Assembly (NCBI RefSeq): GCF_026212465.1
Contig: NC_080047.1
Coordinates: 44,054,059 to 44,118,058, forward strand
From: Amaranthus tricolor
Taxonomy: Eukaryota; Streptophyta; Magnoliopsida; Caryophyllales; Amaranthaceae
Direction of reading: 5' to 3'
DNA length: 64,000 nt
A program made the position numbers and the translations under genes. Numbering within the stretch: position 1 is the stretch's first letter; every line of letters starts with the position of its first letter. Positions 22,805-35,308 of the stretch are shown here, in pieces. The notes under the pieces were generated by a model, which worked only from the letters and a program-made list of their open reading frames with translations, searched no databases and was not told the origin of the DNA.

Positions 22805-25800
22805 TGTAACAACCCGAGTTACCGTTGACTGGGTAAACAGGGTCATCACTGGGTTCGTTTCCTAAGAAACTGAAATCACACTTCCAAAACTCAAGCAAGG
22901 GGTCACAAGCTCTTCAACGTGACTAACTCAGCTAAATCCCAAAGCCAACATCTAACTAATACACGATAATCAAACAATTCTCTACAAGACCAATATAACC
23001 AGCACAACCAAAACAAATATACATTTATCCAAAAACCTAATACAAAATTACAAATTCCTACGTGCTCAGCTCAATATACATCCTTGGAACGCTATTCAAC
23101 ACCGTTAACCCATCGCTCCCGACCGGTTCTGATCTGTGATCAAACTAAAAGATGGAAACAACAGGGAATTAGATTAAACTGAATGAGAAGTAACAATCCA
23201 AAACAACAAAACACAGTAATTCATATCATAGGTTTAAAAGCAACATCAGTTCCCTAGATCTATGTGCGCACAGGGAGTCTAGTTGAGAGGCTCATCCATA
23301 GCTCTAAGGCTATGTCACTCTCGAGTGAAGCTAGTCAATATCTCAATGACAATTCGCTTCAAACAGGGAGCAGGGAACAATATTCCTCAACTCCGTCAAT
23401 GACCAGCTCGCAAGCCCGATCCATTGACCATATCATAATATCAGCATAAACATTCACAACAACAATTGCCTCAACAATTTCCAATCTCAAAAGCGCTTTA
23501 ATAAAAAGTTTATTTTCAAGAATATAGTCGGATCAGACCCTTTTAGGGACTGCTACTACTCACCAATGACGACGCTTCAAAGAGTCAAGTTCGATTCGCA
23601 ACTATCAACTAGAAAGGTTCCTCGATGACGTCGCCTCCTGAAGCATAACAAACATAACATCACAATAAAGCGTTCGATACTACAAATTAACATGTAACTT
23701 ATTACATCTCCTCCTAAGACCGCAGCTTAACCAAGAGTTATGCTGACATTCTAACCTTTAAAATCTTACAGTCGATTCAAGAATATTAATTACCCAATAC
23801 TTTCTTATAAACAACCATGTTCCAGCAATTTCGTAAATTCAATGTCCATCCATCTCATACTTACATATCAAGATTCACAAGGATTTAAGGTTACACCAAG
23901 ACCCTTAATCTATTAGAATATATTTGATTAAACACAAAGGTCATTGTTCTTCCTACAATTAACAAGTCTCAACAGAATCTAATACTTCATCCAAAAGTAT
24001 TTAATTATCCAATTAATTTTCATATCTCTTGATCCCAAATTAGGAATCCCGTAATGGTTTTAGGACACCTCTTACTAAAACAGGCATAACTCACTCATAC
24101 GGAAACCAAATGAGACGATTTAAGTGGCTACGCGACCATTATTCAGAGCTCTACTATTCTTACTAAGACACTAAAACCCAGAAACAATTAGAACGATCCC
24201 AAAATAGCCAAAACATAAGGTTCGTTATGAATTTCCAAGACAGCCTGCTAGTATTTCACTATTTTGAGAATAACTCTCTCATATAAGCTCATTTTGGAGC
24301 GATTCAAGTGCCCACGTGATCGCGACTCAAAGCTCTACAAATTTTATGAAGACACCAAAACCTAGAAACAATCACAACTGATTCGAAAATGACAAAAACA
24401 GAATACTCAGTTTTTGAGCTGAAATTTCAATATCCAAATACTAAATTGTATACTAGAAACCAAATAACCCAAATAACCAATTCTAATCAACACTAAAAAC
24501 AACTCAATTACTAATTAAATCCATATAATCATCTTAAATTCAAGTTGATACCTAAATTTGAATCAAAGACCCAAATTGAATCCACAAATACCAAACTACT
24601 TTAAAACATTCAATTAATACTTAAATAGAATAGTTTGTGGATTACCTCAAACACCGTGTGCGATGGTGAAGGAAGGCTGCGTGGGGCTGGCGTCAGAGCA
24701 GCTTGTTGCTGTTTGGAGGGCACAAAGCAACAATTGTTGCTGCTAGGTGGGTGGATCACGGCTAGTTGCTGCCGCCTGCTACTTGTGGAGGACGGGGAGG
24801 TGTCGGTTGCTGCTTGTGGAGGAGGAGGCAGCTGCTGGTGGAGGAGAAAATGAGCAAGGGCTGTTGAGGAGGAAGAACAGCCGTGGGGAAGAAGGTGAGG
24901 AAGTGAGGCGTGGGTTTTCAATGTGAGGGAAGAGGTGTGTCGGTTACTCGGTTTAAATGAGATAAGAATGGATTTATTTTTAGCTTTGACCTGTTAAATT
25001 CTATCAAAGTCGTCTCGTCGTAAGACAATCTTATATAAGACATGCTGTAAGGGTATAATAAACGATTTATGAAATAAGTAATATTTGGTAATTGGTAGTA
25101 TGAATAAGGATTGCATTTAGGAATTTATTTTTCAATACTTTATTTAAATTTAATTTTATAAAGATAAGATAGTAATCAATTAATAAAAATATAATCAAAA
25201 TACACTTTTATCAAAATACTCTTTATACGAATTTTATACATTAAATAAAATATACCTCTTTCTTGAAAATGTTAACAAATCAAATATTTGAGTCAATATA
25301 ATCAAAGTAATAATATTATTACTCGAATTAACTTACTTAATAATCCCAATCAGCTTAATAAACTTATAATTAAACTTTATCAAATGTAGTCTATTTCATT
25401 CTCCCCAACTTAAAATAATTTCGTCCCCGAAATTATACCTACACTTCTGATCATCCTTCATAACATATAACTCGAATTTTGTGAAATGAGAACCAAATAA
25501 ACTTTAGTTACTCCCCAACTTTGATTCAAGACATACTATATCTATAAATTTTCAATCATATAAGACGAATTACATATTGGTAACACAACTAACCTCAATT
25601 GAATTACTCCAAACCTTTAAATTTGAAACTTCAACCTCGATTCACTTTACGTGAACGTTCACATGTACTTTAAATCAACCACCTTACTTCAAAATCTTTT
25701 ATACCTTTAATTACATATTTGGTCATTTCAACCTTTTTATATCCTTAGTTTGAGATATTAAATCATCGACTTACTTGTTGTTTCCCAATTACAATTAAAT

Positions 25801-26886
25801 TTTTAATTAAAAACTCTTATAACTCCCGAGATACTTTGAGACGAATACCTTAAGTCATTTATTGAATCTCATATTCATTAAAGATATCCACAATCATTTC
25901 TCTATCAACTTTTAATAACTCAAACTCGATCATTGTAAACTTACTTCAAATTATAACATTTATAACCCTAATCTTCATTTAACGCTTAAAACTTCAAATT
26001 CCATAACAAATTCATCCGAAATAACTTCAATAACCTTTAGACATTCAAATTCGTTTTTTTTTTTCTAAACCATTATTCTATTATATTCACGTTTTACCAT
26101 TAATAGTTTCAGAAAATCCCAAATTTTTTTTTATTTAACCTTTAATAATCAAACATTTCCTCACTTACAAAGTCAAAATTCTCACAATTTAAGTATTCTT
26201 TAAACTTCCAATTGATCCTTTTTTTCTTAATTCACATTTTACCATCAATAAAACCTTTATAGAGTCCCAAAGTTATCATTCATTCATTAGAAACCGTTGA
26301 AAGCTTTCTCAATCATAATTTTACATTATCCTCAACACGTATAGGCCATTCAATCAAACTTACTACAACATAACTTTAAGTTACTATTAATTGCATTAAC
26401 CTTTGTTTCCTTTCGAAACTTTCCTTTAATTAAAATTTCTCATCCAAGTATCATTAAAATGAACATGTCACAAATACTTTTTCTACATTCTTTATTTCTT
26501 TATAGATTTTCAATTTTAACACACAATTAACGCATAACTTTCAATATTCCCAAAATGTTTCTTTTAAACTCTTTGCATCAAATCATTCTTGCACAACATC
26601 ATCGCAATTCTCGATAAGTTTGGCCCTCAACTCCTTTTGCTAGTTATCCGAGTATATATAATATCTTTTGGAAAACAATTTCAAGAATACTTGACTCGAG
26701 TATATATATATTTCAAGTTGAAATTTTGAGATCTTTTAAAAACAACTTTTTTTTTTAAAGAAAAGGAAAAGAGGAGAAGAAGTTAAATTAAGAATATTTT
26801 ATGTCATGTGTATTTAGGATCATTCTCGCACTGATAATTCTCTTAAACTTACTCGTCTTAAAATATTAATTTTCCCAAATGTTACA
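22805..26886 (-). mobile_element. 4.08-kb LTR-like insertion (probable solo LTR, Ty3/gypsy) with 5-bp target duplication
   Basis: The insertion starts TGTAACAACCCG and ends AAATGTTACA, with 7-bp terminal inverted repeats TGTAACA/TGTTACA. It is flanked by the target duplication AACAA (22800-22804 and 26887-26891) inside a satellite monomer. TG...CA ends, a 5-bp duplication and no internal polymerase genes are what a solo LTR leaves. On the minus strand near 25400-25440 is TTTCGGGGACGAAATT followed by GTTGGGGAGAA, the type of sequence found at the polyprotein/LTR border of plant chromoviruses. Its position inside the insertion suggests a very long LTR or a deletion derivative. The minus-strand frame at 24610-24921 is low-complexity and not a known protein. 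Confidence 0.75.
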
Positions 26887-27228
26887 AACAAGAGCAATAA
26901 TGAGATGCTTGAGCGCATTGATTCAGTAGCATATCGACTTTAATACTAATAAATTTGATAATTTTGTGACATAATATGAGAGTTCGTGAAGGTAAAGTAC
27001 ATCATGTCATTAATCTAGGTAAAGCCTAGGAATGAACAAAAGAAGATTATTAAGGCTTACAGTTTGAGTTGCTGAAAAGTGTTCAGAATTCGTGATGATT
27101 ACAGTTGACTTGTAGGAGGGAATATTAAGTATTATAAAAGTTTGACATTCGAGTTCTTTGTTTAGACAAATGAGCTATGCAAATCGGTGGCATAGAGTTA
27201 ATCGAGTTTCAAGTTAATGATAAGGTGT
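26887..27228 (+). repeat. Integrase-derived satellite, right part of the interrupted monomer
   Basis: Continues the monomer of 22690-22804. It shares many private variants with 16890-17262 (GATGCTTGAGCG, ATTAATCTAGG, GTTCTTTGTTTAGACAAATG). The array ends at AATGATAAGGTGT. Confidence 0.9.
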
Positions 27229-27794
27229 ATCAAATATTTCTGTGTTTTGTTAATATTTTAAAATTACGTTTTTAGGGATATTTTATTTATAGTATTTTAA
27301 GGGGAGTAATTTTAAGATGGGTGATTTTTGTTAGAGTGCATTACATATCTTGAGGCTTTAACCATTAGATTAAACTTTAGTTGTTTGAGTTAGTTTTTTG
27401 ACATGATATCAAAAGCCAATGTTTGGCGCCACATCAAATGTTTTTGGGCCGCAATTATCAGCTTAAACTTATAGCTGAGTTGATTGATGTATATTCAAGA
27501 ATGTAGATGGTAACCTATTGGGACTACATACAAGGGCGAGGATAGTGTTGTAGAGGTAGGATGACTTTTTCAATCAGATAAAATGATTGACCTTGATGAA
27601 CGATAATAATAACAGAGTCTTAGTTCCAAAAGTTGGTAACGAACGGTCAATAAAAGTCTTTTGGATGAAAGTAAAATCTTTAAAACTCAAGTAGCTCAAG
27701 GGGAACAGGACCCCAATCTCAATAACATAACCCTTAAGGAGAATAAGGGGAATAATGGCATTGTTCAAGTCAATTCAACGTTGTTTTAAATTTA
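27229..27794. repeat. Dispersed duplicate block, copy A
   Basis: Begins ATCAAATATTTCTGTG and recurs at 28694. Copy A has about 135 bp (27338-27474) missing from copy B, which includes TTGACATGATATCAAAAGCC, resembling the primer-binding site of Ty1/copia-type elements (TGGTATCAGAGCC). It could be a decayed retroelement. The minus-strand frame at 27574-27768 has a homologue in copy B but starts without ATG conservation and matches no family I know. Confidence 0.7.
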
Positions 27795-28693
27795 TGATAC
27801 TTTACTACTTGTGTCAATATGTCTCCTCGGAGAATTGAATCGTAACTCGATATGAGTAATTATCTTCTTTTTCATGTAAGGTCATGAATTGATTCTCACT
27901 TATTTCTCTCTTTTTCTCAGCCTACTTTGTAATTAAAAAAAACTACTCTTGTCAAATTTCAACTTATTGCCCATCTAATAAAAAATATTCACCATTTATA
28001 TTGATTATTTTTAAACGATTTTCCCTTAATAAATTAGCGTTCCTATTAAAAGAATTAATTTTTTTCATTTCTATCTTTAGAAAATTTCAGGCGAACCCGG
28101 AATCTAAGAAATGATCAATGATTTGAATGGTACACTTTCCCTAATCATAGAAAAAGGGCAAGAGACCAAGGATTCATGAGGTAGATTACAATCTAAAGAC
28201 TAGAATAATTTTATAGTATTTTTTTTTATCTTTTTCTATTTTATATGATCACTTTTTAAATACCAAAAGAATAGTACTATATAATAAATAATAAATAATA
28301 AATAATAAATAATAAATAATAAATAAAATTATTAATTTATTTGTAAGATTCCCATTTTGATCAAGTTCACATCTTCTTTTATCATGGATCATCATCTTCT
28401 TTAACCCTTTATTTCAATAGCTTTTGATCTATCAACTTTTAAGTACAATATATCCTTATCATAGGGACACGAATGCCTTAAAATTTGAATGATTAATAAG
28501 TTCACAAATTTTTATGCACGTAGCTTTCGAGAATATGTATTCATCAAGTTATATAAAAGCTCAAATCATACAAAAATAAAAATCAAAAGTTATACAAACC
28601 TTAAATATGCACAACTTTTGTACAACAATGCATATAAATTACATAGGTTTAAGCTTCACGTTTATCGATATGAAAAATTAAAAATATATTTTA
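27795..28693. other. AT-rich spacer with a 7-bp microsatellite
   Basis: No gene is seen. A tandem ATAAATA microsatellite lies at about 28281-28326. Confidence 0.6.
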
Positions 28694-29142
28694 ATCAAAT
28701 ATTTCTGTGTTTTGTTAATATTTTAAAATTACATTTTTAGCGATATTTTATTTATAGTATTTTAAGGGGTGTAATTTTAAGATAAGTGATTTTTATTAGA
28801 GTGTATAACATATCTTAATAGCCGAGTTGATTGATGTATATTCGAGAATGTAGATGGTAACCTATTAGGACTACATACAAGGGCGAGGATAGTGTTGCAG
28901 AGGTAGGATGACTTTTCAATCAGATAAATTGATTGACCTCGATGAACAATAATAATATCAAAGTTTTAGTTTCGAAAGTTGGTAACGAACGGTTAATAAA
29001 ATTTTTTTGGATGAAAATAAAATCTTTTAAACTCAAGTAGCTTAAGGGGAACAGGACCCCAATCTCAATAACATAACCCCTCAAGGAGAATAAGGGGAAT
29101 AATGGCATTGTTCAAAGTCAATTCAACGTTGTTTTAAATTTA
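28694..29142. repeat. Dispersed duplicate block, copy B
   Basis: Matches copy A (27229-27794) from ATCAAATATTTCTGTG to TTCAACGTTGTTTTAAATTT with a 135-bp internal gap and roughly 10% divergence. Confidence 0.75.
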
Positions 29143-30206
29143 AATTGAATGGCTAGAAAAAACTAAAGGACCCTATACAAGGGCCACAATCTCATTCTCT
29201 CCCTTATCCCTAACAAAACTTGGCCTACATAGTTACATTACAATGTCTATGTCTCCGAGATGGAAGAACCCAAGAACCATATTATAAATAAATAAAAATT
29301 TCATATTAATATCCTTATATAATATATCCGACTTAAGATAATTATATCTTGTCTTAATATAAGAGCAAGTAATAATTTCAAGAAAAAAAATCCTAAGTTT
29401 GATTTAATCCTATCTCCAAACCTATCTTATAAGAAAAATATCTAACTTAAATTTTTAAGTAAAATAACTCTTTAATATAATATCATAAATCAGAAATTTA
29501 AACTATGAGTCTCAGGCTCATTCTGTCGTTTCTAGTCAAATATCTACCATTAGATATGTATAGAACATTTTAACCATATTTATAGTCCAAAAAGCTCTCG
29601 TATGAAACACATAAATATTATAATAATAAGAATAAAACATTTACATATAAATATAAATATACCCAATTTTCTATATAAATTCAAAATGATCAAAATCCAT
29701 CATTTTCATTCACTTTCATTTTGATTCATGATAGAAAATTGCACGTCACTTATGGAATCATATAAAATAAATAAAGCTAATTAGCCACGTCACCGCTTCG
29801 GCAAATGATTTCACCTTGGTGCTCATCTTTTTGTAGTAAGCTTTTTATTTGGTTAACTTATCAATTGTCATCCTTTTTATGCTTTTAATTATTGATTTAT
29901 TGTGGATGGATCAAAGAAAAATAAAAAGGTAAAGTTTACAAGAGTATTTTCTAGCTATGGACCCCACTTTCTTCTAGAAAGAAAGAAAAGTATTTCATTC
30001 ATTTTTTTTTATCTTTTACATTATCTACTTTTATTTAATTTTGAGGTATTTCTAAAAAATTAGGTGAGAATCATATTTAGAATATTATTTTAGAAAAACA
30101 ATATTTACCTTTCAATCAAAACAATTAAACTCCATTCTCAATATCATCTAGTTTTTGTATTTAACTTAATCTTATTGCTATCTTCAAGATACAATTATTT
30201 TATAAC
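29143..30206. other. AT-rich intergenic DNA
   Basis: No gene, RNA or clear element is recognised. Confidence 0.5.
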
Positions 30207-30655
30207 AGCAAATCTCTCGTGAGACGGCCGTATATGTGCGATCACTCACAAGTTCATCCATTATTTAAAAGTTGTCATTTTAAATCTTGAATTAGACATT
30301 TTGAACCTTAAAATAGGCATTTTAAGTCTTGAATTTGACAAACTTTAAATCATTGGAATAGGCATTCTAGTCTTAAAATGGATACTTTACGGTTGGAGTA
30401 TGTATAGTAAAATATAAAATTAAGGGTTGAAGTAGGATTTTTAAGAGTTAGAATTGACATTTTGAGTGGTGGAATGAATGTTTTAAGATTGAAGTCAATA
30501 GCTAAAAAAATAAATTAGGCCTCTTGAAAATGAAACTTGAGGCTTGAAATAAGGGTTTTAAGAATTAGGTTTGGTTTTTTAAGTCTTAAAATGAATGTTT
30601 TAAGACTTAAATTCGACAAGTATAAAATTTTTTAAGTCGCACGCTTAAAGCGACC
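30207..30655. repeat. Degenerate minisatellite bounded by a GAGACGGCCGT motif
   Basis: About 400 bp of irregular repeats of roughly 20-25 bp around the core ATTTTAAGTCTTGAA (variants ATTTTAAATCTTGAA, TTTTAAGACTTAAA). It starts near CTCTCGTGAGACGGCCGT and ends near CTTAAAGCGACCGCATAC. Confidence 0.55.
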
Positions 30656-31121
30656 GCATACAAGTTCTGTGATTTTATAAAACAACTAACAAGGGATAAG
30701 TAAAAATTGAAAAAGAGCATATTATTATTTACCAACAAGTAAATACATTATTCAATTGTACAGCTTATAATATGATTCAAATTCCAAAACACATTTAAAA
30801 TCTTAATATGTATAAATTTAGGATAAGATCCTTTTATATGTTACATGAAGTATTAACATTGTATGATTATTGAGTTAACTTATACTTTCTATTTTTAGAA
30901 TTGCTATACTTTTTTTACATTAGCTAATTCATTATTTTGATATTTTATATCTTTAATTAATTTAACATAAATAATTATTAATAAAATAATTATGTATATA
31001 TTTATTAAAATAAATCAAACAAATATGACATACGACTCTATTTTTTTCTTATGTATAAAAAACTAAATGTAAGATAATATTGTTTGAAGGATAGTGACTA
31101 CTACGCAAGTGTTAGATTATT

Positions 31122-31685
31122 AAAAATCAAAGTTAGTATGTAACTTTTAGAAATACAACTACTTACATACAAGCCTTTAAGGATTTTTTTAAAAATTGAT
31201 CAAATAAATTGATATTTCACTTGTAACAAAATTACATGTCGATTATTATTGCAATACTCTGGGTCGGTTATGAGGCTATTCTAGATAGCTGATTGTCTAG
31301 GCCCTATAAATAATAGATCTTAAATATTAAATGGTGTTATTCAAGCTCTTGGTTCAAAGTAACATTTTTTTTAAATGATATCTTTGTAAATTTTATAAAT
31401 ATGAAAAATCAAAGTTAGTATGTAACTTTTAGAAATACATCTACTTACATATAAACAATGAAGATTTTGTTAAAAATTGATCAAATTAAATTGATATTTT
31501 ACTTGTAACAAGATTACATGTCGATTATTATTGCAATACTTAGGGCCGGCTATGAGGCTATTACGGGTAGCTAATTGTTAAGCCCCTATAAATAAGAGGT
31601 CACGAATATTAAATGAAGTTATTTAGGTCTGGTTTAAAGCAATATTTTTTGAAGTGATTTCTTTGTAAACTTTTTAAATATTTAA
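31122..31685. repeat. Tandem duplication, two units of about 282 bp
   Basis: Unit 1 (31122-31403) and unit 2 (31404-31685) both begin AAAAATCAAAGTTAGTATGT and contain TACATGTCGATTATTATTGC. Divergence is about 15%. Confidence 0.85.
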
Positions 31686-31711
31686 AGTAATTTTAGAATA
31701 AAATATTATAG

Positions 31712-31968
31712 CTCGTCTTGTATGAGACCGTCTCACCATGAGACGGGTCCATATAATAGCCTATTTTTTCGGTTAATTACTTTAAGATCATAAGTAATCG
31801 TTTTAAGGTTCTAAATAATAATTCTAAGATTATAAAAATTGATTATATTAAATTTATAAGTGATTACTTTTAACATTATAAGTGATCATTTTAAGACAAA
31901 AAATATATATTAGGTCAGCCCAATAGAAATGATCTCACCATGAGACCGTTTCATTTAAGAATTAGTGA
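31712..31968. mobile_element. MITE-like element with GAGACCGTCTCAC termini
   Basis: The left end TGTATGAGACCGTCTCACCA and right end CTCACCATGAGACCGTTTCA form an imperfect inverted repeat around 200 bp of AT-rich DNA. The target duplication was not resolved. Confidence 0.5.
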
Positions 31969-32521
31969 TAATATTATAATACATTTGTTTTAAATTATTT
32001 TTCTTGAAGTAAATTTTTTTTTATATATAATAAAGGGCCCATAAAAAGACATTAAAAAAATAAATAGAGCCTCACTGAAAATACTCTCACAATTTAATAA
32101 ACAACACTATTTTATAATCCATAGAATTATAAATAACATTTTCTAGTAATCTACAACATTTTATATTCAATATTCAATTAGCATCTCAACAATAATAGTT
32201 GTGACCAACTAAAGGGAGGCAAGGGAGCACTAGCTAACCAACAATAAAAGAAGAAAATAGCAAAAAGATAAACAAATGAGCCCTTTATTGATGTAGACTT
32301 CTCTAAAGGCATCTTAGAAATTTTGGTTATTATCTAAAATGATGATGAATAAGACATTTTTTCATTGACAACAACTCATCAAGCTATGATATTCACTCCT
32401 TCAAGTTTTATTGGATTTAATTATTTTTTGACATAAGACATGCTAAATAATGAAAACTTCATCTTGTATTATTTGTAAATTTTAAAAAGTCTAACTATAG
32501 TTTGTCAAATTTAATCCGAGT

Positions 32522-33100
32522 TGTTGGAAGTGAATTGAAACTCTAAAAATATTTTCTTTATTATCCTACATTGCTCGTGAGAAGGTGAAAGGTTTTGCGT
32601 TATATTTCATCTTCCCATATATTGTTTGAGTTGGTTACTAGGAATACTTTTCTGGAGATATTTGAATAGGGGCTTAAATCGTAGGAGCACACACCTTTGT
32701 CGGTAGTCGAGCTGGGCTTAGGAATTAAATAGAATCGAGCTTATTTTTACAATGAGGTCTGGGTTAAATGCTACAACTACTTTTTCTTGTTACGGTATTT
32801 GTCATTGACATAATAGAACTCAACTTGGTAAAACGATAGTACTTTATGCATAATCAATAGTAGTTATTCCCTAAAATTCCGCCCTTCATTTTTACGTCAA
32901 TTACAAATATTTATTGGTCTCTAATCCTATGAATATATAGAGGCTCTCCTGTTCTCTAAGTATGCATCTCTCAATGCACAAATATAAAAATTCTCTCTCC
33001 ACTTCTCTGTATTTGTTTTTAGGGTTCGTGTGATATATCTCCAAGTGTCGGTACCAATGGTAGTTGGTACGTATTTTATAAACTACATGAGCAAATCACT
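32522..33100 (+). mobile_element. Possible LTR or TRIM-like fragment
   Basis: Starts TTGTTGGAAGTG, then CCTACATTGCTCGTGAGAAG, GAATATATAGAGGCTCTC and CT-rich leader-like sequence, a layout seen in short plant LTRs. No partner LTR, PBS or target duplication was found. Confidence 0.3.
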
Positions 33101-34832
33101 TAGTGACAACAATCACTGTTATTAAATCGTATTTTGCTTTCAAATCAGCAGTCGCGTATCGTGATATATTGATTATTATTTCTTTTAACCATTACTCTTA
33201 CTATACCTCTACTCTAACATAAATAATTAAAATAATTATATAAACTTTTTAAGACAAATTTAAAGGATAGGGATAATGTATGCCTAGACTAATTTCTAAT
33301 AGAAGGCTATCATGCTCATTTCATGAGTCTTGTCTTGCTAACTTGATGACATTTTCAGTTGTTGCCTTACTTGACGGGATTTAATCTGTAATAATAAATA
33401 CTCAGATGACCTACTAATTATCAATTTAAGAAAAAAGTAGCTAAATTGTTGGAGGCTTTAACGAAAAAACTACTTTTTTCTATAATTATTGTTTTGTATA
33501 CTATTTTTTTTCTCTTTAATTATTGTTTTGTATACTATTTTTTTTTTCTCTTTAATTTTACTACTAAATATGATATGTTGGAGTAATATCATTTTTACTT
33601 TTTTAGTAGTAACTTGTATATTTTAAGGGACAATGTGAGTATGTAATTTACGTTTACTTTGAGGCATTATAAGATTTATCAAATATAAAAATACAACCTA
33701 TACGAAATATTGAAAAATAACTCATATGTGATCTCACATCGAAGAATTAGATGGAGGTTGACTAACATATAAGCTCGATATACTATTCCTCCTATTAACA
33801 ATTGGTTTTAGGATATACTTTCGTCGGGATTGTATTCAGTCAACTCTTCTCTTATAAGTTGTGTCAATTATGTGTATAAATCCAAATTTATCATTAACTA
33901 ATTAAAATGGAATTTAAATAATCATTATTATATTATTTGTACTTGCTTGAATTCTACTAATTTTATAGAAGTATGATTGAAATTAATGTAAGAGGACGAA
34001 ACTTTTAGTTTTCATGCGACACCCATAATCCAATTTTTATGACATCAATCCCCCAAAAAACAATCATGACTTCAATGTCTTTAATATCAAATTAACAATT
34101 TATTAAAAGGATTAATGAAGCATTTCCCCCACAACTAGCTATTTCAAGTATTTTTTATTGTAAGTTGATTAAGAAGCCGAAACGAAAAGTTAGAACCTAA
34201 GACCTTGAGTGAGGAAGATAATATTTACTACAATTGAAATAAGACTTAATTTTTTATTTAATCATGCTCTAATGATGAATAAATTTATTTATTTTCTTCA
34301 ACTGAATTCCATTTTTATTCAACTTTTGTGAGTATTACTCATATAATTTGGTTAAATTTTATAATAAAAAGCCCAAATTTTTAATCACCCCTAATAGTTG
34401 CGTGGCCTCAATCTAATTCTTTCACAATAATCATGGGCTTAGTTGGAGTCCCCTCGAACAATCATAATTTAAGGATTTGATACCCAACAAGTCGAGGTCG
34501 GATCTAATTTTTTATACATAATTTAAGATCTTATTTGGCTAATATACCGAGTAATAAAGAAATTTGAATTTAATTCTTATAAAATATCAATAGTAACACA
34601 TAAAAATTTAAAATTCAAAGGGAAAATATTTTCTACAACTAGTAGTATTTTAATCAACATATATAGTACCCCTTTAGTAATTGCAAATTATGAAGGGGAT
34701 GCTTAACTGATTATCGAAGCTTTGAATTAATCGGAAAGGGATTAGAAGCTTTCATACACATGTGGGTTCCAAATCCTGCTCACATATATAATAGGAAACA
34801 CAAAAATTAACTTATCAAAGGTATCTTTTCAT
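33101..34832. other. AT-rich intergenic DNA
   Basis: No gene is recognised. A short direct repeat (TTTAATTATTGTTTTGTATA) lies at about 33480-33560. Confidence 0.5.
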
Positions 34833-34965
34833 ATCATATAATATTATAAAAATGTTAGAAAATTTCAAGTGTCATCCTCTAAGAAGGCATGACAAATCAT
34901 CATATACAATACTATAAAAATGTTGGAAAATTTCAAGTGTCATCCTCTAAAGAGGCATGACAAAT
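34833..34965. repeat. Two-unit tandem repeat, 63-bp period
   Basis: ATCATATA...AAATTTCAAGTGTCATCCTC...GGCATGACAAAT occurs twice in tandem with few differences. Confidence 0.85.
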
Positions 34966-35274
34966 GTAATTATTTCAGTAGATGATAGTTGATTACATAA
35001 CAATATTTACCTAATTTAGAATTTGATTATTTTTAATATTAGACCTAAAATAGGTATAGTATGGAGTATAATTTATTATAGCAATTCTATATAAATGACC
35101 TAGAATTTGATACTATATTTAATTGAATGTAAAAGTGATGTTTTTAATAAATAACTTTAAAAAAATCAATATTTAATTTTTTCTTTAAAAAAGTCATGTA
35201 TTCGATAAATTTAATCACGATAGTACAAACTTGCATTATTTATTAAAGTTATATTTTTATATATTTCATACTCA

Positions 35275-35308
35275 TAAATTCGTGCATTGCACGAGTTTCT
35301 ATACTAGT
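35275..35308 (+). mobile_element. Probable Helitron 3' terminus
   Basis: A short hairpin CGTGCATTGCACG (35281-35293) is followed about 10 nt later by CTAG before a T (35304-35308). Helitrons end in a hairpin shortly before CTRR and insert between A and T. The 5' TC end was not located. Confidence 0.45.

Noticed and set aside
24610..24921. 103-codon minus-strand frame with Ser/Pro/Gln runs
   Set aside because: Low-complexity sequence within an LTR-like insertion, with an overlapping plus-strand frame. No family recognised.
27574..29108. Two similar minus-strand frames of 62-64 codons in the duplicated blocks
   Set aside because: Similarity is explained by the DNA duplication. The N-termini differ and no ATG is conserved.
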